64,000 nt of DNA from contig NZ_CP136420.1 of assembly GCF_045278715.1 (NCBI RefSeq), positions 1,178,001 to 1,242,000 on the forward strand, written 5' to 3'. This DNA comes from Neomoorella carbonis (GTDB taxonomy: Bacteria > Bacillota > DSM-521 > Neomoorellales > Neomoorellaceae). The position numbers and the translations under genes are program-made. Positions 50,223 to 59,074 of the stretch are shown here, in pieces (position 1 is the first letter of the stretch; every line of letters starts with the position of its first letter). Below the pieces are notes generated by a model. It did no database searches. It had not been told where the DNA came from and was given only the letters and a program-made list of their open reading frames with translations.

Positions 50223-51174
50223 CGTCCTTTTGCTGGTCCTGGCCCTGCTCCTGGACCTGGCGGTTGGGGATCCGCCCTGGCTCCTGCACCCGACCCAGGT
50301 CATGGGTGCGGGTATCAGCGCCCTGGAAAGAATTTTGTGGCGGCCAAATGCTTCCCAGGGTTACCTGTTAGTTACGGGCGGGGTGGTAGTCGTCGGCATC
50401 GTCGGCGCCAGCTGGGCCATCACCTGGGGCTTGCTGGCAGCAGCCGGACGGATTAATTACTGGGTGGAGGTATTGCTGGCCGCGTGGCTGCTGGCTACAA
50501 CCATAGCTCCCCGTGGCCTGGCGACAGCGGCCGCAGGAGTTGCCCGCTCCCTGGCGGTAGGCGACCTGCTGCAGGCCCGCCGGCAGGTGGGCTACATTGT
50601 CGGCCGGGATACGGCCGGCCTATCGGCAGGCGAAGTGGTTCGGGCGACGGTGGAAACCGTAGCCGAGAATACCAGCGACGGCGTTATCGCTCCCCTTTTC
50701 TATTTTTTCCTGGGCGGTGTGCCCCTGGCCATGGCCTACCGCGCCGTCAACACCCTGGATTCCATGCTGGGTTATAAAAACGACCGCTACCTTTTTTTCG
50801 GCCGGGCGGCAGCCAGGCTGGACGATGTGGCCAATTATCTTCCCGCCAGGCTAACGGGGATAGCCATATGTGTGGCGGCCGCCCTGCTGGGTTATGGCCG
50901 GCGGGCCTGGACGATTATGCGGCGCGATGCCCGCCGGCACCCCAGCCCCAACAGCGGTTTTCCGGAGGCAGCGGTAGCCGGTGCCCTGGGGGTGCAGCTG
51001 GGCGGCCTCAACTACTACCAGGGGCGCCCCTCCCGGCGCCCCCTGATCGGGGAGGCCCGGCAGGCGTTAAGGAAGGAGCATATCTCGCAGGCTGTCTGCC
51101 TCATGGCGGCCGCCACGCTATTAGTATCCCTGGCCGGCGGGTTAATCCTGGGCCTTAAGGGGAGCTGGTACTAA
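50203..51174 (+). CDS. cbiB: Adenosylcobinamide-phosphate synthase CbiB
   Basis: Membrane enzyme of 323 residues that joins aminopropanol (phosphate) to adenosylcobyric acid. Conserved stretches are LDLAVGDPPWLLHPTQVMG, ETVAENTSDGVIAPLFYF and HPSPNSGFPEAAVAGALGVQ, with several membrane helices. GTG 50203 overlaps cbiP by 20 nt. Confidence 0.93.
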   Translation: MTALEPSVLLLVLALLLDLAVGDPPWLLHPTQVMGAGISALERILWRPNASQGYLLVTGGVVVVGIVGASWAITWGLLAAAGRINYWVEVLLAAWLLATTIAPRGLATAAAGVARSLAVGDLLQARRQVGYIVGRDTAGLSAGEVVRATVETVAENTSDGVIAPLFYFFLGGVPLAMAYRAVNTLDSMLGYKNDRYLFFGRAAARLDDVANYLPARLTGIAICVAAALLGYGRRAWTIMRRDARRHPSPNSGFPEAAVAGALGVQLGGLNYYQGRPSRRPLIGEARQALRKEHISQAVCLMAAATLLVSLAGGLILGLKGSWY

Positions 51175-51188
51175 AAAGGAGCACCTGT

Positions 51189-52601
51189 ATGAGCCATAAG
51201 CGGATTGTTATTGCCGGCACCCGCAGCGGGGTGGGCAAAACGAGCATCGCCACCGGTTTAATGGCCGCCCTGGCGGCCAGGGGCTTGAAAGTCCAGGGCT
51301 TTAAAGTCGGGCCTGACTACATCGATCCCGGCTACCATACCCTGGCCACCGGCAGGCCCTCCCGCAACCTGGACACCTTTTTAATGTCCCCGGCAAACGT
51401 CCTGGAGGCTTTTTCCCGGGCTGCCGCCGGGGCTGAGATAGCCATTATCGAGGGTGTCATGGGCCTCTATGACGGCCACAGGAGCAACGGCAGCGGCAGT
51501 ACGGCGGACGTCGCCCGCCTGCTGGCCGCCCCGGTTCTCCTGGTCGTGGACGCCACCTCCCTGGGCCAGAGTGCAGCCGCCGAAATTCTGGGTTACCGGG
51601 ACTTTGATCCCGGGGTGCACCTGGCCGGGGTGATCCTCAACCGGGTCAGCAGCGAAAGCCACCTGCAGCTGCTCCGCCGGGCCATTGAAGATTACACCGG
51701 TATAAGGGTGGTAGGGTGGCTCAAAAAGGGAGCTTTACCGGCCCTGCCTTCCCGGCACCTGGGGCTGATCCCGGCCGGCGAGCAAAAGGGATTAAAAGGG
51801 GTTCTGCAGGAGCTGGCTGCTGCCGTGGCGGCCGGGATCAACCTGGAAGAGGTTGTTTCCCTGGCCGCGAAGGCCGGGCCCGTACCGGCCGGGGCGAGCC
51901 GGAGCTTTGCTGCGGCAGCCCTGCAGGCCGGCGGGCCGGTGCCGGTGGCCGTCGCCAGGGATGAAGCCTTCAGCTTTTACTACCAGGATGCTCTGGATTA
52001 TTTAACAGCCCTGGGAGCCGAGCTGATACCCTTCAGTCCCTTACACGATACCGCGCTGCCGGGGGAAGCCGCCGGGGTGATTATCGGCGGCGGTTTCCCG
52101 GAAATCTTCCTGGACCCCCTGGCCGGCAACCAGTCTATGCTTGCCGACCTGCGCCGGCGGGTAGCTGAAGGTATGCCGGTTTATGCCGAGTGCGGCGGCC
52201 TCATGTACTTGACCCGGGGGATAACCGACCTGGAGGGCCGCACCTGGAAGCTGGCCGGGATAGTGCCGGCGGACTGCCGGATGCAGGCCAAACTGGCCGG
52301 CCTGGGCTACCGGGAAGCCGTTTTATACCAGGATAACCTCCTGGGCAAGAAAGGCGATCCCGTCCGGGGACACGAGTTCCACTATTCGCTGCTGACCGGT
52401 ATGGCCGCAGACTTCCCGCCTGCTTATACCTGGTACGCCAGAGGGAACCTCTATCACGAAGGCTACGCCACTCGTGAGCTGCTGGCTTCTTACCTGCATT
52501 TACATTTCCTGGGCAACCAGCAGGCCGCAGCCAATTTCCTGGCGGCATGCAGGAGATTTTTTAAAACCTACCGGAGGAGGAATGCTTCGTGCAATTATTA
52601 A
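51189..52601 (+). CDS. cbiA: Cobyrinate a,c-diamide synthase CbiA
   Basis: Glutamine-dependent a,c-diamide synthase of 470 residues. P-loop IAGTRSGVGKTSIATGL, GPDYIDPGYH, and the amidotransferase Cys in YAECGGLMYLT with HEFHYS near the C-terminus. ATG 51189 follows AAGGAGCACC. cobT starts inside its end. Confidence 0.95.
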   Translation: MSHKRIVIAGTRSGVGKTSIATGLMAALAARGLKVQGFKVGPDYIDPGYHTLATGRPSRNLDTFLMSPANVLEAFSRAAAGAEIAIIEGVMGLYDGHRSNGSGSTADVARLLAAPVLLVVDATSLGQSAAAEILGYRDFDPGVHLAGVILNRVSSESHLQLLRRAIEDYTGIRVVGWLKKGALPALPSRHLGLIPAGEQKGLKGVLQELAAAVAAGINLEEVVSLAAKAGPVPAGASRSFAAAALQAGGPVPVAVARDEAFSFYYQDALDYLTALGAELIPFSPLHDTALPGEAAGVIIGGGFPEIFLDPLAGNQSMLADLRRRVAEGMPVYAECGGLMYLTRGITDLEGRTWKLAGIVPADCRMQAKLAGLGYREAVLYQDNLLGKKGDPVRGHEFHYSLLTGMAADFPPAYTWYARGNLYHEGYATRELLASYLHLHFLGNQQAAANFLAACRRFFKTYRRRNASCNY

Positions 52602-53650
52602 ACCAGACCCTGGCCGCCATTAAACCCCTGGATGAGGAGGCCATGGCCAGGGCCCAGGCTCACCTCGACGACCTCACCAAGCCGCCGGGAAGCCTGGGGA
52701 CCCTGGAGGCAATTGCCCGGCAGCTGGCCGGGATTAAAGGAGAAGTGCCGCGGCGGTTATCCCGCAAGACCCATATCCTCATGGCCGGGGACCATGGGGT
52801 GGTAGCTGAGGGAGTCAGCGCTTTTCCCCAGGAAGTTACACCCCAGATGGTAATGAACTTTGTTAATGGCGGGGCGGCAATCAACGTCCTGGCCCGCCAT
52901 GCCGGGGCGGAACTGGTTCTGGTGGATGTAGGGGTGGCTGCGGAACTGCCGGACCTCCCGGGTTTACTGAAAAGAAAAGTAGCCCCCGGTACGGCCAACC
53001 TGGCCCGGGGCCCGGCCATGACCAGGGAGCAGGCCATTGCCGCCCTGGAAGTCGGTATCGAGGTTGCCAATGAGAAAATTGCCGCCGGCAGCGATCTGCT
53101 GGGCATTGGTGAGATGGGGATCGGCAACACCACCCCCAGCACGGCCATCCTGGCCGCCTTCAGCGGCCTGCCGCTAGACAAAATTACCGGCCGGGGGACG
53201 GGGGTTGATGATCAACGCCTGCAGCTAAAAATTAATGCCATTCGCCGGGGGCTGGAAGTAAATCGCCCCAATCCCGAAGATCCCCTGGATGTCCTGGCCA
53301 AGGTAGGTGGATTGGAGATTGCCGGCATGGCCGGGGTTATCCTGGCCGGGGCAGCCGGCCGGGTACCGGTGCTTATCGACGGCTTTATTTCCGGAGCTGC
53401 CGCCTTGGTGGCCGCCCGCCTGGCACCGGGGGCCAAAGCATACATCCTGGCCTCCCATCTTTCCGAAGAACCCGGGCATGCAGCCGCCCTGGAACTGCTG
53501 GGCCTTAAGCCCATGCTCACCATGCAGATGCGCCTGGGCGAGGGTACCGGGGCCGCCCTGGGAATGACCCTGGTCGAGGCAGCCATTAAGATCTACCACG
53601 AGATGGCTACCTTCAGCCAGGCCGGCGTTTCAGGGGCGCTCGACAGTTGA
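52589..53650 (+). CDS. cobT: Nicotinate-nucleotide:dimethylbenzimidazole phosphoribosyltransferase CobT
   Basis: CobT of 353 residues, which activates the lower-ligand base to its alpha-riboside phosphate. DDLTKPPGSLGTLEAIARQL, MAGDHGVVAEGVSAFPQEVT and GEMGIGNTTPSTAI are family hallmarks; the catalytic Glu lies in MRLGEGTGAAL. Moorella is known to make 5-methoxybenzimidazolylcobamide, so the base used may not be dimethylbenzimidazole. GTG 52589 follows GGAGGAGG. Confidence 0.94.
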   Translation: MQLLNQTLAAIKPLDEEAMARAQAHLDDLTKPPGSLGTLEAIARQLAGIKGEVPRRLSRKTHILMAGDHGVVAEGVSAFPQEVTPQMVMNFVNGGAAINVLARHAGAELVLVDVGVAAELPDLPGLLKRKVAPGTANLARGPAMTREQAIAALEVGIEVANEKIAAGSDLLGIGEMGIGNTTPSTAILAAFSGLPLDKITGRGTGVDDQRLQLKINAIRRGLEVNRPNPEDPLDVLAKVGGLEIAGMAGVILAGAAGRVPVLIDGFISGAAALVAARLAPGAKAYILASHLSEEPGHAAALELLGLKPMLTMQMRLGEGTGAALGMTLVEAAIKIYHEMATFSQAGVSGALDS

Positions 53651-54414
53651 AAGGCCAGCTCAATGCCTTCCTTGCCGCCCTCCAGTTTTTGACACGTATC
53701 CGTTTAAGCAACGGGGCTAATTCTCCGGATGCCTGGCAAAGGAGTGTCGCCTATTTTCCCCTGGTAGGGCTGCTTTTAGGGTTAATCCTTGCCGGTGCCT
53801 GGCAGGCATTGAGCTACCTGGTCCCTGCTTCCGCCCGGGCCGGCCTGGTTCTGGCCCTGGCGGTTTTCTTAAGCGGCGGCCTGCACCTGGACGGCTTTAT
53901 CGACAGCATGGACGGCCTTTTTTCCGGCCGGGAGCGGGAACGCATCCTGGCCATCATGAAAGACAGCCATGTGGGTGCCCACGGCGTAACGGCAGTAGTC
54001 ACCCTGCTGGTATTAAAATACAGCCTTTTGGCGGCTCTGCCGCCCGGACATCTCTGGCTGGGCAGCCTGCCGCTATCGCCGTTGCTGGTGTTGATGCCTG
54101 TCTTGAGCCGCTGGGCCATGGTACCGGCCCTGACCTGTTTCCCTTATGCCCGCAAGGAAGGGCTGGGCACCCTTTTCCAGGCCGGCCGGGGCCGCCGCAG
54201 CCTGGTTACAGCCACCCTGATAACTGCCCTGCTGGGCTGGTTGATTATGGGACCTCCGGGTCTGGTTTACCTGCTCCTGGTGGGCCTGGTGTCCCTGGGC
54301 TGGTGCAACTGGATCCGGCGGCTCCTGGGGGGCCTGACCGGCGATACCTACGGTGCCCTGGCCGAAATAACCGAGGTCTTTATCCTGGCAGCGTATTTTT
54401 TCAGGCCGTGGTAA
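53647..54414 (+). CDS. cobS: Adenosylcobinamide-GDP ribazoletransferase CobS
   Basis: Membrane cobalamin synthase of 255 residues joining AdoCbi-GDP and alpha-ribazole phosphate. FLTRIRL, LSGGLHLDGFIDSMDGLFSG and MKDSHVGAHG carry the conserved Asp/His metal site. TTG 53647 overlaps the cobT stop. Confidence 0.93.
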   Translation: MKGQLNAFLAALQFLTRIRLSNGANSPDAWQRSVAYFPLVGLLLGLILAGAWQALSYLVPASARAGLVLALAVFLSGGLHLDGFIDSMDGLFSGRERERILAIMKDSHVGAHGVTAVVTLLVLKYSLLAALPPGHLWLGSLPLSPLLVLMPVLSRWAMVPALTCFPYARKEGLGTLFQAGRGRRSLVTATLITALLGWLIMGPPGLVYLLLVGLVSLGWCNWIRRLLGGLTGDTYGALAEITEVFILAAYFFRPW

Positions 54415-54427
54415 GGGGGTGGAAGCC

Positions 54428-55378
54428 ATGCAGGGCGTAGCCCTGGCCCGTGGTGCCTGCGGTGAGTTAGTGCAGGGGATGGTCGACGGTAAATACTTCC
54501 TCATTACCTGCCCGATAAATATCAGCGCCGAAGTGACTGTAACTCTGGTCCCCGGGGGCCGTTTTCAGGGTCCACCCGGCAAGAGCAAGGCTCTGGCGGC
54601 GGCACGCCTGACCATGGCCCGGCTGGGAGAAAAACAGTGGGGCGCCAGGTTGACCATAAACAACCCCCTGCCGCCGGGCAAGGGGTTGGCCAGCAGTACG
54701 GCCGATGTGGCGGCGGCAGCCGCGGCTACAGCCAGGGCCCTGGGAGCCGAACTCTCCCTGGAAGAGATTAAAAGAATCGCCCTGGCCATTGAACCGAGTG
54801 ACGGTACCTTCCTGCCGGGTATTGTCCTTTTTGATCACCTCCGGGGTGAATTCTGGGAGAGTTTAGGGGAACCGCCGCCCCTGGCCGTTTTAATCGTCGA
54901 TCTGGGCGGCACGGTTGATACCGTCCTCTTTAACCAGCGCCGGGATCTTATGGCTTTAAACCGGGCCAAGGAAGGGGCTGTCCGCCGGGCGGTGGCCCTG
55001 GTGCGGGAAGGGCTGGCCTGCGGCCGGGTGGAATTAATCGCCCGGGGTGCTACTTTAAGCGCCCTGGCCAACCAGGAAATTCTCCATAAACCGGAACTGG
55101 AAACCCTGGTGGAGCTGGCTACCGGCCTCGGAGCCCTGGGGGTAAATGTAGCCCACAGCGGTACGGTGGCAGGTATCCTCTATCGAGCTGGAGAAGTAGA
55201 TAGCGACGAACTGGAAAGAAAAATCCGGGCAGTATTTCCCTATGTACATTTTATCCGGGCTACCATGACCGGTGGTGGAGTGGAGGCCAGGGATGAATTA
55301 TGGCTTACGGGCAAAGAGGTAATGGCGGCAGGGAGCTGGGCAGGCCGGTTCACGGCGGCGACTGGCAGGGGGCGGTAG
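54428..55378 (+). CDS. pduX: L-threonine kinase PduX-like (GHMP kinase)
   Basis: GHMP kinase of 316 residues. ARGACGELVQGMVDG at the start and the ATP loop PPGKGLASSTADVAAAAAAT identify the PduX type, which makes O-phospho-L-threonine for the aminopropanol arm. Placed just before cobD, which decarboxylates that product. ATG 54428 follows AAGGGGGTGG. It overlaps cobD by 79 nt. Confidence 0.88.
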   Translation: MQGVALARGACGELVQGMVDGKYFLITCPINISAEVTVTLVPGGRFQGPPGKSKALAAARLTMARLGEKQWGARLTINNPLPPGKGLASSTADVAAAAAATARALGAELSLEEIKRIALAIEPSDGTFLPGIVLFDHLRGEFWESLGEPPPLAVLIVDLGGTVDTVLFNQRRDLMALNRAKEGAVRRAVALVREGLACGRVELIARGATLSALANQEILHKPELETLVELATGLGALGVNVAHSGTVAGILYRAGEVDSDELERKIRAVFPYVHFIRATMTGGGVEARDELWLTGKEVMAAGSWAGRFTAATGRGR

Positions 55379-56424
55379 AAAAATACGGCTGGCAGCCGGA
55401 AGAAATACTGGACTTCAGTGCTAATATCAACCCCCTGGGGCCGCCCGCAAGGGTCCTCGAAACCTTGCAGCAGAACCTGCCGGCCATCCGGCGCTACCCC
55501 GATCCCCGCTGCCGGCAGTTAAAAAAGGCCCTGGCTGATTATCTGCAGGTAGAACCGGCCGCCGTTATTGCCGCCAATGGAGCTACGGAATTGATCTATC
55601 TCATCTGCCAGACTTTAAAGCCCCGCCGCGTCCTTATCCCGGAGCCGACCTTCAGCGAATATCGCCGCGCCGCGGTAACTGCCGGGGCCGAAGTGGTGGC
55701 ACTGGAGCTCGACCCGGCTTCTTCCTTTGCCCTGGATATAGATCGCTGGCGGGAAAAGCTGGCACAGGTAGATCTTGCCTTTTTATGCAATCCCAACAAC
55801 CCTACGGGCCAGCTCCTGGAGAGAGCGGTTTTGAAAGAAATTGTGGAACTCTGCCGGCGGCGCGGCGTTTTTCTTGTTGTCGATGAATCCTTCCTCGATT
55901 TCCTCCCCAACTGGCCGGAACTCTCCCTGGGCACCATGGCGGCTGCCGGGGAGGGATTGTTGACCTTACGCTCCCTTACTAAAATTTTTGCCCTGCCGGG
56001 GCTGCGCCTGGGCTGTGGGGTGGCCCATCCGGAGCTGGCGGCCAGGCTGGAAGCGCGGCGGGACCCCTGGAGTGTCAATATCCTGGCCCAGATGGCCGGG
56101 GTTGCGGCCCTGGCCGACGGCGAGTATTTGAAGGCGACCCGGGAATTAATCAGGCGGGAAAAAGAATATCTTTATCATGGGCTGGCGGGGCTGGCAGGAT
56201 TCCGGCCCTATCATCCCGAAGTTAATTTTATCCTGACGGATATTTCCGCCAGCGGCCTGGCGGTTCCAGAGCTGGCAGCGCAGCTGGTGCGAGAACGCAT
56301 CTTAATTCGCGACTGTTCTTCTTTTCCCGGCCTGGGGCCCGCCTATTTTCGTGTGGCCGTACTTGACCGGGGAGCCAACCAGAAGCTCTTGCGCGCTTTA
56401 AAGAGAGCAGTGGAGGAGAGTTAA
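55300..56424 (+). CDS. cobD: Threonine-phosphate decarboxylase CobD
   Basis: PLP enzyme of 374 residues, HisC-like fold. VHGGDWQGAVEKYGWQPEEI then LDFSANINPLGPP, FLCNPNNPTGQLL, and the PLP lysine in RSLTKIFALPGLRLGCG. It yields aminopropanol phosphate for CbiB. ATG 55300 lies well inside pduX; no later in-frame start keeps the conserved N-terminus. Confidence 0.92.
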   Translation: MAYGQRGNGGRELGRPVHGGDWQGAVEKYGWQPEEILDFSANINPLGPPARVLETLQQNLPAIRRYPDPRCRQLKKALADYLQVEPAAVIAANGATELIYLICQTLKPRRVLIPEPTFSEYRRAAVTAGAEVVALELDPASSFALDIDRWREKLAQVDLAFLCNPNNPTGQLLERAVLKEIVELCRRRGVFLVVDESFLDFLPNWPELSLGTMAAAGEGLLTLRSLTKIFALPGLRLGCGVAHPELAARLEARRDPWSVNILAQMAGVAALADGEYLKATRELIRREKEYLYHGLAGLAGFRPYHPEVNFILTDISASGLAVPELAAQLVRERILIRDCSSFPGLGPAYFRVAVLDRGANQKLLRALKRAVEES

Positions 56425-56425
56425 T

Positions 56426-57070
56426 TTGGAAGGTACAAGGGTTTACCTGGTCCGCCATGGTGAAACGGAGTGGAACAACGCGGGGCGCTACCAGGGGCAT
56501 TCGGATGTAGCTTTGAGCCCGAGAGGCCGGCAGCAGGCGGAATTGCTGCGCGAACGTTTTCGCCATGTTTCCCTGGACGGTGTTTACAGCAGCGATCTCA
56601 GCCGGGCCCGGGAAACGGCGGCCACCATCGCCGCCCCCCACGGCCTGGAAGTTAATACAGTTACGGGCTTAAGGGAAATAAACTTTGGCGCCTGGGAAGG
56701 CCTGACCTACCAGGAGATAGTGGCGGGCTTCCCCTGCGAGTGGGAAGCATGGCGGCAGGATCCTGCTAATAAGATTGTCCCCGGCGGTGAAAGTTTCCGG
56801 CAGGTCATGGAGCGCGCATGGCGAGCCTTTAACGGGATCGTCCGGCAGGAAAAGGGGCGCAATATCCTGCTCGTCGCCCACGGCGGCAGTCTGAGGGCCC
56901 TTATCTGCGCCATTCTGGGACTGGATTTAACTGCTGTCTGGCGCTTTCGACTGGACAACACCGGGGTGAGTATTGTCGATTGTTATGAAGATAAGCATAT
57001 CCTGGTGCTATTAAATGATACTCACCACCTGGAAACCATGGGCGGGCCCGACGGCAGCGGTATTTTATAA
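56426..57070 (+). CDS. cobC: Alpha-ribazole phosphatase CobC (histidine phosphatase)
   Basis: Histidine phosphatase of 214 residues. VYLVRHGETEWNNAGRYQGH holds the phospho-accepting His and VAHGGSLRALI the second His. By position it should remove the phosphate from alpha-ribazole phosphate or from adenosylcobalamin phosphate; other substrates of this broad family cannot be excluded. TTG 56426 follows GGAGGAG. Last gene of the operon. Confidence 0.82.
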   Translation: MEGTRVYLVRHGETEWNNAGRYQGHSDVALSPRGRQQAELLRERFRHVSLDGVYSSDLSRARETAATIAAPHGLEVNTVTGLREINFGAWEGLTYQEIVAGFPCEWEAWRQDPANKIVPGGESFRQVMERAWRAFNGIVRQEKGRNILLVAHGGSLRALICAILGLDLTAVWRFRLDNTGVSIVDCYEDKHILVLLNDTHHLETMGGPDGSGIL

Positions 57071-57127
57071 TCAATCCAGGGTAAAAGGATACCCTTTAAG
57101 GCAAACTACCTCCAGGAGGTGTTTGCC

Positions 57128-57355
57128 GTGGATCCTACCTTCAAGCCCGCGCGAGTGCCCTGGAGCACCCGGCCCGGCTTAAAAGAAATGGCTGCCGAGG
57201 TCGGGGTAGATTTTGACCGCTTCCTGGCCGGACTGGCTGCCAACCGCTCCGATACCGAACTGGCAGCCGAATTTGGGGTGGATTCTCAGGTTATTTTTCG
57301 CCTGCGGGACCATTTTGAACGTTACGGGCTTCATTCCATCATGGGGCAGGATTAG
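57128..57355 (+). CDS. Small HTH-like protein
   Basis: Unrecognised 75-residue protein. The second half, RSDTELAAEFGVDSQVIFRL then RDHFERYG, looks like a helix-turn-helix. GTG 57128 follows AGGAGGTG by 6 nt; GTG 57119 is inside the ribosome site. A short inverted repeat, GGGTA/TACCC (about 57080-57095), lies upstream. It ends at a strong terminator and may be transcribed from the cobalamin operon. Confidence 0.6.
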   Translation: MDPTFKPARVPWSTRPGLKEMAAEVGVDFDRFLAGLAANRSDTELAAEFGVDSQVIFRLRDHFERYGLHSIMGQD

Positions 57356-57382
57356 CCGGGTTTCCCGGCTATTTTTTTATTT
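57354..57382 (+). terminator. Terminator at end of cobalamin region
   Basis: Perfect 7-bp stem AGCCGGG / CCCGGCT with loop TTT and tail ATTTTTTTATTT. It starts at the stop codon of the small HTH-like gene. Confidence 0.88.
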
Positions 57383-57467
57383 CCCCTGGGAGCTGATATC
57401 AGGTATAATTAGGAGCAACCTGATCAGCTTGTACAGGACAGGCGGCTGGTACTGGCAACCTTGTTTA

Positions 57468-57476
57468 TGGTATAAT
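57468..57476 (+). promoter_or_regulatory. Extended -10 promoter of guaB
   Basis: TGG-TATAAT forms an extended -10, 36 nt before the guaB start. The -35 match is poor (TGGTAC). A second TATAAT sits at about 57402. Confidence 0.5.
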
Positions 57477-57511
57477 TAAACAATAATTTGGTCCTGTAAG
57501 GGGGCTTGAAC

Positions 57512-58966
57512 TTGACAACGGAAAAGATTATTGGTGAAGGCCTGACCTTTGATGATGTCCTGCTGGTACCGGGTGAATCGGAAGTCCTGCCGCGGGAAGT
57601 GGACATCAGCTCCAATTTCACCCGCCGTATTCGCCTCAATACACCCCTGGTGAGCGCCGCCATGGACACCGTAACCGAAGCCAGGATGGCCATCAGTATG
57701 GCCCGGGAAGGCGGCATCGGGGTTATCCATAAAAACATGTCCATTGAACGCCAGGCGAAAGAGGTTGACCGGGTTAAACGCTCCGAACACGGGGTCATTA
57801 CCGACCCCATTTCCCTGACGCCTGACCACAAGGTACGGGATGCTGTAGCCTTAATGGAGCATTATCATATTTCCGGGGTACCCATTACGGTTAACGGCAA
57901 GCTGGTGGGTATCATTACCAACCGGGATATCCGCTTCGAGGAGAATTACGACCGGCCCATCAGGGAAGTCATGACCAAAGAAAACCTGGTGACCGCCCCG
58001 GTGGGCACTACCTTAAGCGAAGCCATGGCTATCTTACGCCGCTACAAGATCGAAAAGCTGCCCCTGGTGGATGACGATTACAACCTGAAAGGACTAATCA
58101 CCATCAAGGATATCGAGAAAACGCGCAAATATCCCCTGGCCTCCAAAGATGAAAAGGGGCGCCTGCGGGTAGCGGCGGCTGTGGGGACAGGTGCCGATAC
58201 CATGGCCAGGGTAGAAGCCCTGGTAGGGGCCGGGGTAGACGCTATCGTGGTGGACACGGCCCACGGTCAGGCCCGGAGTGTGCTGGAAACCGTCCGCCGC
58301 ATTAAGGCCGCCTTTCCAGCAGTAGAGCTGATAGCCGGTAATGTGGCCACAGCCGATGGGGCCCGGGCCCTGTGCGAGGCGGGCGTGGACGCCGTCAAGG
58401 TGGGCGTTGGTCCCGGTTCCATTTGTACCACCCGGGTTATTGCCGGCATCGGCGTGCCCCAGATTACGGCCATTTTCGAATGTGCCCGGGCGGCAGCCCC
58501 CTTCGGCGTACCGGTGATTGCCGACGGGGGAATTAAATACTCCGGCGATATTACCAAGGCCCTTGCCGCCGGGGCCAGTACGGTCATGATCGGCAGCCTG
58601 CTGGCCGGGACGGAAGAAAGCCCCGGGGAAATTGAAATCTTCCAGGGCCGCAGTTTTAAGAGCTACCGCGGTATGGGTTCGCTGGCGGCCATGAAGGAGG
58701 GCAGCAAAGACCGCTATTTTCAGGAGGAAGCGGAGAAGCTGGTGCCGGAAGGCATTGAAGGCCGGGTTCCCTATAAAGGCCCCGTGGCGGAAACCATTTT
58801 CCAGCTGGTCGGGGGCCTGAGGGCCGGTATGGGTTACTGCGGTGCCCGGAATATTGCCGAGCTGCAGGCTAAAGGCCGCTTTATCCGCATTACTCCGGCG
58901 GGCTTGAGGGAAAGTCATCCCCACGACGTCATGATCACCAAGGAAGCGCCCAATTACCGGATTTAG
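57512..58966 (+). CDS. guaB: IMP dehydrogenase
   Basis: GuaB of 484 residues, converting IMP to XMP in guanine nucleotide synthesis. LTFDDVLLVPGESEVLPREV at the start, two CBS domains inserted at about 95-215, catalytic Cys in GPGSICTTRV, and the RYFQ flap region. TTG 57512 is preferred (AAGGGGG at 7 nt); TTG 57506 is only 1 nt from that site. Confidence 0.95.
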   Translation: MTTEKIIGEGLTFDDVLLVPGESEVLPREVDISSNFTRRIRLNTPLVSAAMDTVTEARMAISMAREGGIGVIHKNMSIERQAKEVDRVKRSEHGVITDPISLTPDHKVRDAVALMEHYHISGVPITVNGKLVGIITNRDIRFEENYDRPIREVMTKENLVTAPVGTTLSEAMAILRRYKIEKLPLVDDDYNLKGLITIKDIEKTRKYPLASKDEKGRLRVAAAVGTGADTMARVEALVGAGVDAIVVDTAHGQARSVLETVRRIKAAFPAVELIAGNVATADGARALCEAGVDAVKVGVGPGSICTTRVIAGIGVPQITAIFECARAAAPFGVPVIADGGIKYSGDITKALAAGASTVMIGSLLAGTEESPGEIEIFQGRSFKSYRGMGSLAAMKEGSKDRYFQEEAEKLVPEGIEGRVPYKGPVAETIFQLVGGLRAGMGYCGARNIAELQAKGRFIRITPAGLRESHPHDVMITKEAPNYRI

Positions 58967-59074
58967 GCCTAATCCAAGGCCCGCCTGGCCAGGTAGTCTA
59001 TATATGGGCGCAAGGGTTTCTCTTGCCAGGTAGAGGAGAAGGGTTAAAAAGGCATTAATTGGGGGGAGAAGCGG

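Noticed and set aside
58986..59034. Possible riboswitch between guaB and the DUF362 gene (CCTGGCCAGG palindrome, GCCAGGTAG repeated)
   Set aside because: The purine-riboswitch core is incomplete and no terminator or hidden ribosome site could be fitted; left as unexplained short repeats.
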